From an uncultured Paenibacillus sp. (GTDB taxonomy: Bacteria; Bacillota; Bacilli; Paenibacillales; Paenibacillaceae), in NCBI GenBank assembly GCA_937895345.1, contig CALAWP010000041.1:1-64000 (forward strand): a DNA stretch of 64,000 nucleotides, in the 5' to 3' direction. The notes under the pieces are model-generated. The model was given only the letters and a program-made list of their open reading frames with translations, did no database searches and was not told where the DNA came from. Shown here piece after piece: positions 44,890-52,802 of this stretch; the first letter of the stretch is position 1; each line of letters starts with the position of its first letter. A program made the translations under genes and the position numbers.

Positions 44890-46143
44890 ATGAGCAGCTC
44901 AGATCAGTCATCAGGCAAACGATTATCCCCGGCATTATCGCCGTCGTCAGTCCAAGCGCTTGGCGGCTCCTGGCTGCTGGTGCTTGGCATTGTGCTGCTG
45001 TCGCTTATTCTTCGCGCGCCCATTACGGCCGTAGGGCCGATCGTGGCGCAAATTCAGGGCACCTTCGGCTTGTCGGGCGCCTTAACGGGACTGTTGACCA
45101 CATTGCCGCTGATCGCCTTCGGCCTCTGTTCGCCGGCAGCTCCGCGAATTGCCGCCCGCATTGGAACGGAGCGGGCGCTGCTGGGCGCGTCGGTCGTGCT
45201 TGCGGCGGCGATTGCGGTCCGTTCCTTGCCCGACGTCTTCGCACTATTCGCGGGGACGGCGCTGCTGGGCGCCGCGATTGCGATTGCCAACGTCTTGCTC
45301 CCCAGCTTGGTGAAGCGGGAATATCCGCAGCGGGTCGGCTTGATGACGGGCGTTTATACGGTGGCGATGAATTTGGGCGCCGCCGTCGGCTCCGGCCTCA
45401 GCGTGCCGTTGACGGAGGAGCTCGGCGTCAGCTGGCAAGGCATGCTGGCTCTTATGGCTCTCGTGTCGCTCGCCGCCGCCGCCGTGTGGGTACCGTTGCT
45501 GCGCGGCGCTTCCGGCAAGCGAAGAGCCATGGAACAACAGGAAACGGAAAGCGGCAGACAAGGCGGAGCCGCCCGGTCGGTCTGGCGTTCTCCGCTGGCC
45601 TGGCTTGTGTCGATCTATTTGGCGCTTCAATCGTTTTGCTTTTACGTCAATGTCACCTGGATTCCGAACATTCTTGCCGACAAAGGGCTCAATCACGAAG
45701 ACGCGGGCTGGATGCTGGCGCTGATGCAGCTCGTCAGCATGCTGTCGACCTTCATCGTGCCGATCGCCGCCGGGAAACAAAAGAGTCAGAGCGGATTGTC
45801 CGCCCTGTTGGCTTCCTTGTTCGTGATCGGATATGCGGGACTGTGGCTGGGCGGGACAGGACTCATATTGCCGATGATGATCGTTCTCGGCTTAGGCGTC
45901 GGCGGCGGCTTCAGTTTGGCGGTTATGTTTTTTGCGCTTCGCTCGAGAACGAGCCGCGAGTCGGCGGAACTTTCAGGGATGGCCCAAACCGTCGGCTATT
46001 TGATTGCCGCCGCAGGGCCGTTTCTGTTCGGTGCCTTGCATGACTGGACGGGCAGCTGGAACGCTCCGCTGCTTGCGATCATCGTCGTATCCGTGCTTTA
46101 CGGGATCGTCGGTTTGTACGCCGGCGCGGACCGGAAGGTGTAG
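44890..46143 (+). CDS. MFS transporter, CynX/NimT type
   Basis: A 417-residue transporter with twelve membrane segments. The start of the first helix (LILRAPITAVGPIVAQIQ) and LMTGVYTVAMNLGAAVGSGL are the patterns of the CynX/NimT (cyanate, nitroimidazole) group. A basic loop lies at mid-protein (GASGKRRAMEQQ). No regulator or cyanase is near. A clear ribosome site is 13 bases away, so expression may be low. It ends the ywbE-led run of genes. Confidence 0.88.
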   Translation: MSSSDQSSGKRLSPALSPSSVQALGGSWLLVLGIVLLSLILRAPITAVGPIVAQIQGTFGLSGALTGLLTTLPLIAFGLCSPAAPRIAARIGTERALLGASVVLAAAIAVRSLPDVFALFAGTALLGAAIAIANVLLPSLVKREYPQRVGLMTGVYTVAMNLGAAVGSGLSVPLTEELGVSWQGMLALMALVSLAAAAVWVPLLRGASGKRRAMEQQETESGRQGGAARSVWRSPLAWLVSIYLALQSFCFYVNVTWIPNILADKGLNHEDAGWMLALMQLVSMLSTFIVPIAAGKQKSQSGLSALLASLFVIGYAGLWLGGTGLILPMMIVLGLGVGGGFSLAVMFFALRSRTSRESAELSGMAQTVGYLIAAAGPFLFGALHDWTGSWNAPLLAIIVVSVLYGIVGLYAGADRKV

Positions 46144-46168
46144 CGGTCAAGGATGAGGGATATATTTT

Positions 46169-46258
46169 TCTATATAAGTTGAACTAGAGAATCACACGAA
46201 ACAAGCGGAATGGGGAAATCGAACTGGAAGTGAAAATAATTAGTTCAGCTTATATAGA
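46169..46258. repeat. Inverted-repeat element, MITE-like
   Basis: TCTATATAAGTTGAACTA at 46169-46186 and TAGTTCAGCTTATATAGA at 46241-46258 are complementary at 17 of 18 positions and flank 54 bases with no reading frame. Short flanks (TTTT, AAAA) extend the symmetry. It could be a miniature mobile element or a repeat folding as RNA. Confidence 0.65.
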
Positions 46259-46277
46259 TAAAAGCGTGCCGTACGAG

Positions 46278-46308
46278 CTCCTTTGCTATTAAGCGAAGGA
46301 GTTTTTTT
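46278..46308 (+). terminator. Terminator of the CynX-type gene
   Basis: CTCCTTTGCT and AGCGAAGGAG form a perfect ten-base stem over ATTA, followed by seven T. Confidence 0.9.
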
Positions 46309-46498
46309 GTTGCGGAAATTGCGGTTTTTAAATTTGTTTATGGAGAAAACAAAAGAGAAAGTTCTTTTTGAATCGATTAAATAAGTTATCTATTTCAATA
46401 ACATTTTAATAAAAACAGTAATCCGTGTTATTTACAAGTAGTTCCTATTCGAGTAAAATGAAAGACATAAAGATGGAAACGAGACCTATTTATGGAAA

Positions 46499-46513
46499 TG
46501 AAAGCGTTTTAAG
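46499..46513 (+). promoter_or_regulatory. Possible CcpA (cre) operator
   Basis: ATGAAAGCGTTTTAA fits the cre consensus except for position 14. It lies 18 bases before the start of the decayed sugar-binding gene, so its role, if any, is historical. Confidence 0.35.
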
Positions 46514-46530
46514 TAGGCGAGGAGGTGTAG

Positions 46531-47716
46531 TTGCTGAAGGGATATTTGCTCCTGATTTCTGCTATGCTTTTGCTGACTTCTTGTGAAGCGGAGTTTCAAT
46601 CTAAACGGGAAGAAAGCCAGTTATCGGGGCAATTGAAGATATTGTTGACGGACCCGTACAGCAGCGAATTTGTATACGGTTTCAATCCTGTTAGAGAGAA
46701 AATAAATAGATTTATGGATTAGCATCCAAATGTAAAAATTGAAGTAGAGATGAAATCCTCAGTGAAACCAAGTTATCAGCCCGTCGATTATAAAACTCTA
46801 TATGGCGGGGAAACGCCGTTTCCCGACATTATGGAGTTAACCCCTAATCAGATCGCAATGTCTTTGTATGATGATGTGGAAGATCTAACGCCTTTTTTCA
46901 CTTCGGAAGTGCATAGTCCATGGAATGAAGGTTATAGAAATCTGATCGATGCGACAACTGTGGGAGAGCATTATTACTTAATGCCTATTAGGAGTTACAC
47001 TACTATGATTTACTATAACAAGACTTTGTTTGAGGAAAAGGGTTTTATAGACCCGGAAGAAGGCTGGACATGGGAACAATTTGTAGAAATAGCGCAACAG
47101 TTAAAGAGGGAAGGATATAATGTAGCCTTCCCCTTATATCCGCCAATACTTGAACCATTCGTAAAAGGGCTGGGGGGATTATACAACTCTAAGGATCTAA
47201 CCTTCAGCGGATATATGGATAGCGAAAATACGATCAACGCTTTTCAAAGGCTGAGCAATACGCAGCTTTTCGAGTTTGATAGCATAACTTCCAGGACCTA
47301 CTATGATTTAGGCGTTACCGGTTTATTCCGCGGCAACACGGGGGATATAAATAAACCGTTTCGAAATGAGAACTTTGCATTTGCGCCATTTCCTGACTTT
47401 CCGGAAAGCCCTTATGAACTGCCGTCGCATATAACGGGACTGGCGTTAACAAAACAATCCAAACATAAGGAACTGGCCTGGGAGCTGATGAAGTTTATAG
47501 TTGGCGAATCAGATCAAGAAGCTCTTGATTTTGCGGCCTATTATTCCGTTCTGTTTGATGACCACCGGTACTATTCTGAGCCGCATTCCCGTGATTCTCT
47601 ACTTATAGAAAGGGCGACCCTCTTCTCCAAATCTATAAGGGAGAAAATATGGCTGAACTTTAACTCAACTTGCTAATATCTTAGATCAGCGAACTGCAAA
47701 TTTATACAGTCAGTAG
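46531..47716 (+). pseudogene. Sugar-binding lipoprotein gene, broken by a stop and a frameshift
   Basis: The reading frame starts at TTG behind GGAGGTG and gives a lipoprotein signal (LLLISAMLLLTSC with a lipobox). After 63 codons a TAG at 46720-46722 interrupts the extracellular solute-binding protein; the same frame continues without a start as HPNVKIEVEMK and then a typical binding-protein body (YLMPIRSYTTMIYYNKTLF, GWTWEQFVEIA). Near 47655 a -1 shift throws off the C-terminus; the right frame ends LTQLANILDQRTANLYSQ at 47716. Two lesions make a pseudogene likely. It has lower GC than neighbours and no permease genes beside it. Confidence 0.82.
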
Positions 47717-47746
47717 AAACTTAAACCAAGTAAAGGAGGTGAGAAT

Positions 47747-47770
47747 ATGGGCTCTTGTAATAGAAATTAA
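47747..47770 (+). CDS. Seven-codon minigene with a perfect ribosome site
   Basis: ATGGGCTCTTGTAATAGAAA starts a frame of MGSCNRN then stop. AAAGGAGGTGA precedes it, the same full anti-Shine-Dalgarno match as at the 44-residue peptide gene downstream. It may be a leader peptide, a truncated precursor gene or a chance pairing. The next frame holds a 31-codon run that ends just before the exporter start. Confidence 0.35.
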   Translation: MGSCNRN

Positions 47771-47844
47771 TTCGAATATTTTCACTGAACAACGGCTTGC
47801 GTTTCTTGTTTCTCACGAAACTTCGCACAGGCGGTGAGTATAGA

Positions 47845-49671
47845 TTGGCTTACGCGGGCGGCCGATTCCGGCCCACCATGGCGGTTGTAATCCGAATGAT
47901 GCGGTTGTCCTTCGATACGGCCCCCGGTCTAATGATCTGGATTGTTGCCAACAAAACAATTGCGGCTTTCATTCCGATCGCGCAAGTGCTGCTCATGAAG
48001 GAAATCGTCGACGAAGCGGTAGCTTTGTTCGGCGGAACCCAAAACATCGGAAGGATGCTGTTCCTGCTTGGCATTCAAGCGGCGGTATTGTTGGCGTATC
48101 AATATCTTCAATATAATGACCGTCTCAGCGAAAGGAAGCTGCATATCCGGCTGAAGTTTCATCTGGACGAGCGCATTTCTGCTAGATCGGCGGCCATGCC
48201 GTTGTCCTATTTTGAAAGCTCAGCCTATTACGACCAATCGAAGCGTGCCGCTTCCGCCCAAAATCACTTGTATTTGATCGGTGCCGTTTTTTCCATCATG
48301 CAAAATGGGATCACTCTCGTTTCCTATAGTCTGTTGCTGCTGCAATACAGCGTATGGCTGCTTGTATCGCTGCTGGTTCTTGTAATTCCGTTGATTGCTG
48401 TCCATATGAAAGTCGGCCAAAAACGATTTTCGCTCGCTTTTGTTCAAACGCCGTTACTAAGGCGGCTGGATTATTGGTTTCATTTGCTCGTTGGCAGGGA
48501 AGCGGCTAAGGAAGTGCGCACTTATCAGTTGTCGAATTATTTGCAAAACAGATGGAGAGAAGTTTATCGCCGCCACGCGGATGAAATGATCGGAATGGAG
48601 AAAAAGGCTGCGTCGTCGGTATTTTCGGTCGATGCGGCGGTAATCGGAATTCAAGTTTTGGTATCCGGCCTATTGGTCTGGCTGGGCGCGAAAGGAAGAC
48701 TTACGGTGGGCGATTTTGTGGCGCTCATTCAGGCTTTCGCTTCGGCGCAATCGGCCGTTCAACTCATCTCGGTCCATGTGGCTACCGTTTATGAGAATTC
48801 GTTGTTCGTTAAACAATATTTCGATTTTATCGACAGCGAAAGCTCGCCCGCCGAAGCAAAGTCTTACGGGAAGGCTCCATTTCCCAAGCCGTTAATGCGG
48901 GGCATTCAGGTACATGAGCTTGAATACACTTATCCGGGACAAAGCGGCCCCGCACTGCATGGTGTGTCCTTCACCATTCGCCCCGGCTCCAAGGTTGCCA
49001 TCGTCGGAGAGAACGGCTCGGGAAAGTCGACGCTGGCCAAATGCTTGCTTGGACTATATTCGGAATATAAAGGGGACATCTGGTACGACGATCTGGAACT
49101 AAGGGAAATCGATGCTGCCGGTTTCCGCAATGAAGTAACGGCGATGTTTCAAGATTTTGTCCGGTATCAAAGCTCGCTGCGCGACAATATCGGCTTTGGC
49201 GATATTCAACAAATCGAAAACGATTACAAAATCTATGAAGCGGCGAATAAAGCCGGATTGCATGATTTCGTCCGTGCGGAAGCCGTAAGTTTGGAGGACG
49301 AGCTTGGCCCCCTGTTTCATGGCGGACGCGATATTTCGGGCGGACAGTGGCAGCGGATTGCTTTGGCGAGAGCTAATATGAGGCACGCCCAGGTCGTCAT
49401 TCTGGATGAACCTACGGCGGCGGTCGATCCGGTTACGGAAGCGGAAATATTCGATGGACTGCGGTCGATCTCCCGCGATCGGACGACTATTATGATCACG
49501 CACCGGCTGGCGATATGCGAGTCGTTCGACGAAATCATTGTCATGAAGGAAGGTAAAATGGCGGAACGCGGCACGCATGACACTCTTATGCGTCAGGATG
49601 GCGAATATGCGGCCATGTTCAGAGCACAAAAATCTGCAGGGCTTAAGCCCAGGGAGAGTCTGTTGAAATGA
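47845..49671 (+). CDS. ABC peptide exporter, fused membrane and ATPase domains
   Basis: About 608 residues: six membrane segments in the first 320 residues, then an ATPase with Walker A GENGSGKSTLAK, signature DISGGQWQRIALARA, Walker B VVILDEPTAAVD and switch His MITHRLA. There is no N-terminal C39 peptidase, so a precursor peptide would not be cut by it. TTG 47845 is chosen since AGGCGGTGAG lies about seven bases before it; an in-frame TTG at 47797 has none. The stop overlaps the ATG of the next gene (ATGATGA). The setting next to redox proteins and a Cys-rich peptide suggests peptide export. Confidence 0.88.
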   Translation: MAYAGGRFRPTMAVVIRMMRLSFDTAPGLMIWIVANKTIAAFIPIAQVLLMKEIVDEAVALFGGTQNIGRMLFLLGIQAAVLLAYQYLQYNDRLSERKLHIRLKFHLDERISARSAAMPLSYFESSAYYDQSKRAASAQNHLYLIGAVFSIMQNGITLVSYSLLLLQYSVWLLVSLLVLVIPLIAVHMKVGQKRFSLAFVQTPLLRRLDYWFHLLVGREAAKEVRTYQLSNYLQNRWREVYRRHADEMIGMEKKAASSVFSVDAAVIGIQVLVSGLLVWLGAKGRLTVGDFVALIQAFASAQSAVQLISVHVATVYENSLFVKQYFDFIDSESSPAEAKSYGKAPFPKPLMRGIQVHELEYTYPGQSGPALHGVSFTIRPGSKVAIVGENGSGKSTLAKCLLGLYSEYKGDIWYDDLELREIDAAGFRNEVTAMFQDFVRYQSSLRDNIGFGDIQQIENDYKIYEAANKAGLHDFVRAEAVSLEDELGPLFHGGRDISGGQWQRIALARANMRHAQVVILDEPTAAVDPVTEAEIFDGLRSISRDRTTIMITHRLAICESFDEIIVMKEGKMAERGTHDTLMRQDGEYAAMFRAQKSAGLKPRESLLK

Positions 49672-50192
49672 TGACGGCAACCGCCTTTCTACTCATCTTT
49701 TTGTCTGTTGTGTTTATGATTTCCGGCGTATTCAAGCTGTTGGATTACAAGTCATTCCAGCATACGCTTCGGCAACTCGAGGTGCCCGACCGTTTGCAGC
49801 AAGGAACGGCCATTGCCCTTCCCGCATTGGAAATCGCCGCAGCGCTGCTGCTGCTGTATAACCGGACGCAAACGATCGGAAAAATCGCGATGCTCGCGCT
49901 AATCGGTGCGTTTCTATGGTCCGCGTTGAAAGCGATGCGCTCCAGCCACAACATAGCTTGCAGCTGTTTTGGCCGACTGCCCGCAGAGGAACAACTGGGA
50001 GCCCGTACGATGGTGAGGATTGTCGTATTGTTCGCAACGGTTGCGGTATTGTTCTTTCAGAAACCGGTGGATCTATGGACTCAATTGTCGGCGGTTGACC
50101 TGGTGCATGCCGTATTTAGCTCGATCGGATTATTGTTTATTTATCTTCTTGTTCCGCAGTTGCTCGCAGCGTATAAGCCCAATACGAGATAA
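49668..50192 (+). CDS. MauE/DoxX-type redox membrane protein
   Basis: A 174-residue membrane protein with four or five helices and the MauE-like pattern: MISGVFKLLDYKSF, ALPALEIAAALLLLY and the cysteine pair CSC at residues 98-100 (NIACSCFGRLP). MauE is needed with MauD to make the disulfide-rich small subunit of methylamine dehydrogenase. Here it is translationally coupled to the ABC exporter and followed after 17 bases by a thioredoxin-like protein. Its probable job is passing electrons between the membrane and that protein. Confidence 0.85.
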   Translation: MMTATAFLLIFLSVVFMISGVFKLLDYKSFQHTLRQLEVPDRLQQGTAIALPALEIAAALLLLYNRTQTIGKIAMLALIGAFLWSALKAMRSSHNIACSCFGRLPAEEQLGARTMVRIVVLFATVAVLFFQKPVDLWTQLSAVDLVHAVFSSIGLLFIYLLVPQLLAAYKPNTR

Positions 50193-50209
50193 GTTGGAGG
50201 GAGACAAGC

Positions 50210-50761
50210 ATGGAAACGGTATCGCATATTATTTTGTGGATATTGGTATTGATGCTTACCGCACTTTCGATTCAGCGCAAAACGCAGAAAACAGAGATGC
50301 CAATGCCGAAGCCGATGATGCTGTTTCAATCGGAGCACGGCGCGGCGTTGGGCGAGCGGTTTCCGATCACCGTTTTTCGATCGTTGGATCAGGAGGAAAT
50401 CCGCATTCAGGAGGATGGGAAACATACGATTTTGTTGATTACGTCACCTTTATGCAGCGCGTGCAAAGAGCTGTACCCGGCGATTATGCCTTTTGTCCAA
50501 AAACACGGATCCGCCTATCGGGTCGTTACGATTATGCTTGACGATGCGGAACATGCGCAAACGCTCGTCAAGTCTCATAGGATCACTTCTCCTGTCGTCT
50601 TCTTGAACAAGGACGAATTGGACAAAACAGAAACCAAATTGTATCCTTTCGGCTATTTGCTGTCTCCCGAAGGAACGGTTCTATCCAAAGGAATTGTCGG
50701 CAATGCCGATCAACTGGAGCTGCTGCGCACATGGAAGCCGTCTCCCGGAAAAGCTGCATAA
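50210..50761 (+). CDS. Membrane-anchored thioredoxin-like oxidoreductase (MauD/TlpA type)
   Basis: A 183-residue protein with an N-terminal anchor (SHIILWILVLMLTALSI) and a thioredoxin fold outside. The active site is SPLCSACKELYP (Cys82 and Cys85), CxxC with Ser-Ala between, and TSPVVFLNKDE holds the cis-Pro. The MauE-MauD pairing is reproduced by this gene and the one before it. Its start follows GGAGGG. The likely role is to form or reduce disulfides in an exported protein, probably the Cys-rich peptide that follows. Confidence 0.85.
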   Translation: METVSHIILWILVLMLTALSIQRKTQKTEMPMPKPMMLFQSEHGAALGERFPITVFRSLDQEEIRIQEDGKHTILLITSPLCSACKELYPAIMPFVQKHGSAYRVVTIMLDDAEHAQTLVKSHRITSPVVFLNKDELDKTETKLYPFGYLLSPEGTVLSKGIVGNADQLELLRTWKPSPGKAA

Positions 50762-50888
50762 CTAACGAAAGTCATACCGCAGCTTATTCATTCAGAGTTA
50801 TGATCAGGCAGTTGAGCAGTATTGAGTATGGTAGTCAGGGCTTGGCCTTGTCTATAAATCACAAATTGCATGAAAGGAGGTGAAATAT

Positions 50889-51023
50889 ATGTGCAATGTA
50901 CATGTTGGCAGTTACTGCATGACATGCAGCACGACGGGTTTGCTGCAACACGTTGACGTTTTCTATTGTCCTCATAACAATCAAACCATTCGTGTTATTC
51001 AAGGAAGCTGCGGCAATTGTTAG
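50889..51023 (+). CDS. Six-cysteine small peptide, candidate product of the exporter-redox operon
   Basis: A 44-residue peptide with Cys at 2, 10, 13, 27, 41 and 44; two are CxxC pairs (YCMTC and GSCGNC, the latter the C-terminus). AAAGGAGGTGA, a complete ribosome site, lies five bases before the ATG. There is no signal peptide, leader or hydrophobic segment, so export would have to go through the ABC transporter. It lies 127 bases after the redox gene with no terminator between. Two CxxC could alternatively bind zinc. I know of no family that it matches. Confidence 0.72.
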   Translation: MCNVHVGSYCMTCSTTGLLQHVDVFYCPHNNQTIRVIQGSCGNC

Positions 51024-51102
51024 TCAGGGATGTAATGCAGCTTGATTACCGCAACGATAACCCGAAGGAAAATGCATACGGCGTAATAGCGCTTTGCAAG
51101 CA

Positions 51103-51134
51103 AAGGGACCGACGGATTCAAACGTCGGTCCCTT
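51103..51134. terminator. Terminator between convergent genes
   Basis: AAGGGACCGACG and CGTCGGTCCCTT form a 12-base perfect stem over eight bases. It can end both the peptide operon and the minus-strand PH-domain gene. Confidence 0.8.
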
Positions 51135-51138
51135 AAGT

Positions 51139-51753
51139 TTACTGATTAATGTACTTCTCGAACACGAAGCCGAAGTCCTTGATCTTCAGCTCGGCGTGCT
51201 TCGTCTTCAGCCACTCGAAGGCGTGCTCGTTGATCGCTTTGAACTGGTCCGCGGGCGCCGCGCTTTGGCCGCCGATCCGGCCCAGCGAATCTTTTGCGAT
51301 ATGGACGCTCGCCTGAGCATAGCCGAACAGCTCTTCGTTCGAAGACGTGAGCTCGGATATTTTGACCAGCGCCTTGTACAGGTCTTTTACCGCTTCGATT
51401 TGTTTCTTGTCGACATCGATCGAAAAGGACGTGCCGCCGATCGAAAATTTGATCTCAATATCCAGGTCCACCGTGCCGGCCGTTTCCAGATAGACGTTCG
51501 ATATTTCGTATTTGGCATAGGAGTAACGTTTCAGCATCCGCTTCTTGCTGATGGCGCTGTCGCCGTCCAGATGAATGAGCGCCTGATTGGTGAAGCAGTA
51601 CTCGTCCTTGCGCGATTTGATAATAAAATAAATTTTTTCCCCGTCTTCGTGCATGACGTAATCGTCGGAGTCGACTTTGTCGAAATCCCTTGGATGAATT
51701 ACCTTGCCAATGTCGCTGAGACCCAGCGCTTCCGATGCCAGCTTGCCGAACAT
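51139..51753 (-). CDS. YvbH-like PH-domain protein
   Basis: A 204-residue soluble protein with a bacterial PH domain in the first 125 residues (EKIYFIIKSRKDEYCFTNQA, KRYSYAKYEISNV) and a helical C-terminal domain (YvbH-like oligomerisation region). Proteins of this kind are widespread in Bacillales with no assigned ligand. The ATG has GAGAGGG upstream. It is a single gene, divergent to none. Confidence 0.85.
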   Translation of the reverse strand: MFGKLASEALGLSDIGKVIHPRDFDKVDSDDYVMHEDGEKIYFIIKSRKDEYCFTNQALIHLDGDSAISKKRMLKRYSYAKYEISNVYLETAGTVDLDIEIKFSIGGTSFSIDVDKKQIEAVKDLYKALVKISELTSSNEELFGYAQASVHIAKDSLGRIGGQSAAPADQFKAINEHAFEWLKTKHAELKIKDFGFVFEKYINQ

Positions 51754-51833
51754 GGAATCAACCCTCTCTCCCTAAAGGTTCGCTATCGATGCGGTACACA
51801 CAGAAATAATCGCATATTTTCGGCGCGGCGTCA

Positions 51834-52676
51834 CTATACTTTTGTCAGATATTTACCAGGCGTAATGCCGTACGTTCGTTTGAACATCCGGATAAAATAT
51901 GTCGTATCCATCCCCATCGCTTCGGCAACCTTCTCCACGCTGATGCCGGGCTGCTCGTCCATGAGCTGCCGGGCCCGCTTCATGCGCAAGCCAAGAATAT
52001 AACGCTGCGGCGTGACGCCGTAATGGGAGACGAACAATCGGTGAAAATGCTGGATAGAATAGCCGGAAGCGCGGGCAACATTGGCCAGGAGCAGCCGCTC
52101 GTTATAATGGTCGTGCATCAGCTTGACCGCGGTTTGCATGGACGGATTCGGCTGAGCGGACGGGTAGACGCCTTTGGCGGCGGTTTTTTTGTCCCGTACC
52201 TGCCCTTCGAGCAGCGTAAGCAGCATATCGTACATCCTCTTGGAAGCTTCCCAATAAGCCTGTTCGCCGTTCAGACTGATCAGGCTCCACAACGCCTCCA
52301 GCTGATTCCACAGTTTCTCGAACGACGGCGTTTCGCGCGCCGTCATCCCAATCACCTTCAAATGCTCCAACAACGATTCGGACGCGCTGCCCTGAAAGGC
52401 GACGAAGCCGAGATCCCATATTTCCCCGGAACGGTCCGGCCGGTACGTATGCGGTACATTGGCGGGCAGCAGCATGACGCTCCCCGGTGTCATGCGGACA
52501 GGAGGGCGGCCGTCGATCTGGAAAGTGCCGCTCCCGGCACGCGTCAAAAACAGCTGATGGGCCGGAAAACCGTTTGTCCGGTGCAGCTCTTTCTGTTCGT
52601 GGCTGCCGACGCAATGCACGTACAACGGCAGGATGGGATCCAGGTTGGCGATCTCGGCCAGCAGGAAGGGCATCAT
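51834..52676 (-). CDS. AraC-family regulator
   Basis: A 280-residue regulator: a cupin-like sugar-sensing N-terminal domain (HQLFLTRAGSGTFQIDGRPP, MTPGSVMLLPANVPHTY) and two helix-turn-helix motifs in the last 100 residues (LLANVARASGYSIQHFHRLF, SVEKVAEAMGMDTTYFIRMF). It is divergent to the beta-galactosidase gene, with about 125 bases between the starts, so it very likely senses a galactoside and activates that gene. Confidence 0.92.
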   Translation of the reverse strand: MMPFLLAEIANLDPILPLYVHCVGSHEQKELHRTNGFPAHQLFLTRAGSGTFQIDGRPPVRMTPGSVMLLPANVPHTYRPDRSGEIWDLGFVAFQGSASESLLEHLKVIGMTARETPSFEKLWNQLEALWSLISLNGEQAYWEASKRMYDMLLTLLEGQVRDKKTAAKGVYPSAQPNPSMQTAVKLMHDHYNERLLLANVARASGYSIQHFHRLFVSHYGVTPQRYILGLRMKRARQLMDEQPGISVEKVAEAMGMDTTYFIRMFKRTYGITPGKYLTKV

Positions 52677-52802
52677 GATGTTGTTGCCTCCATGTTAAGA
52701 TTGTACGATTATTCGTTGCTTCTGTCCTATGATTATAGCGGGAATGTGATTTATCATCAATGTCAGATAAGCGAATATGACGATTAGAAGGAGCGAACGA
52801 AG

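Noticed and set aside
52023..52787. 254-codon + strand frame opposite the AraC gene
   Set aside because: The minus-strand AraC protein has both helix-turn-helix motifs; this is its reverse shadow.
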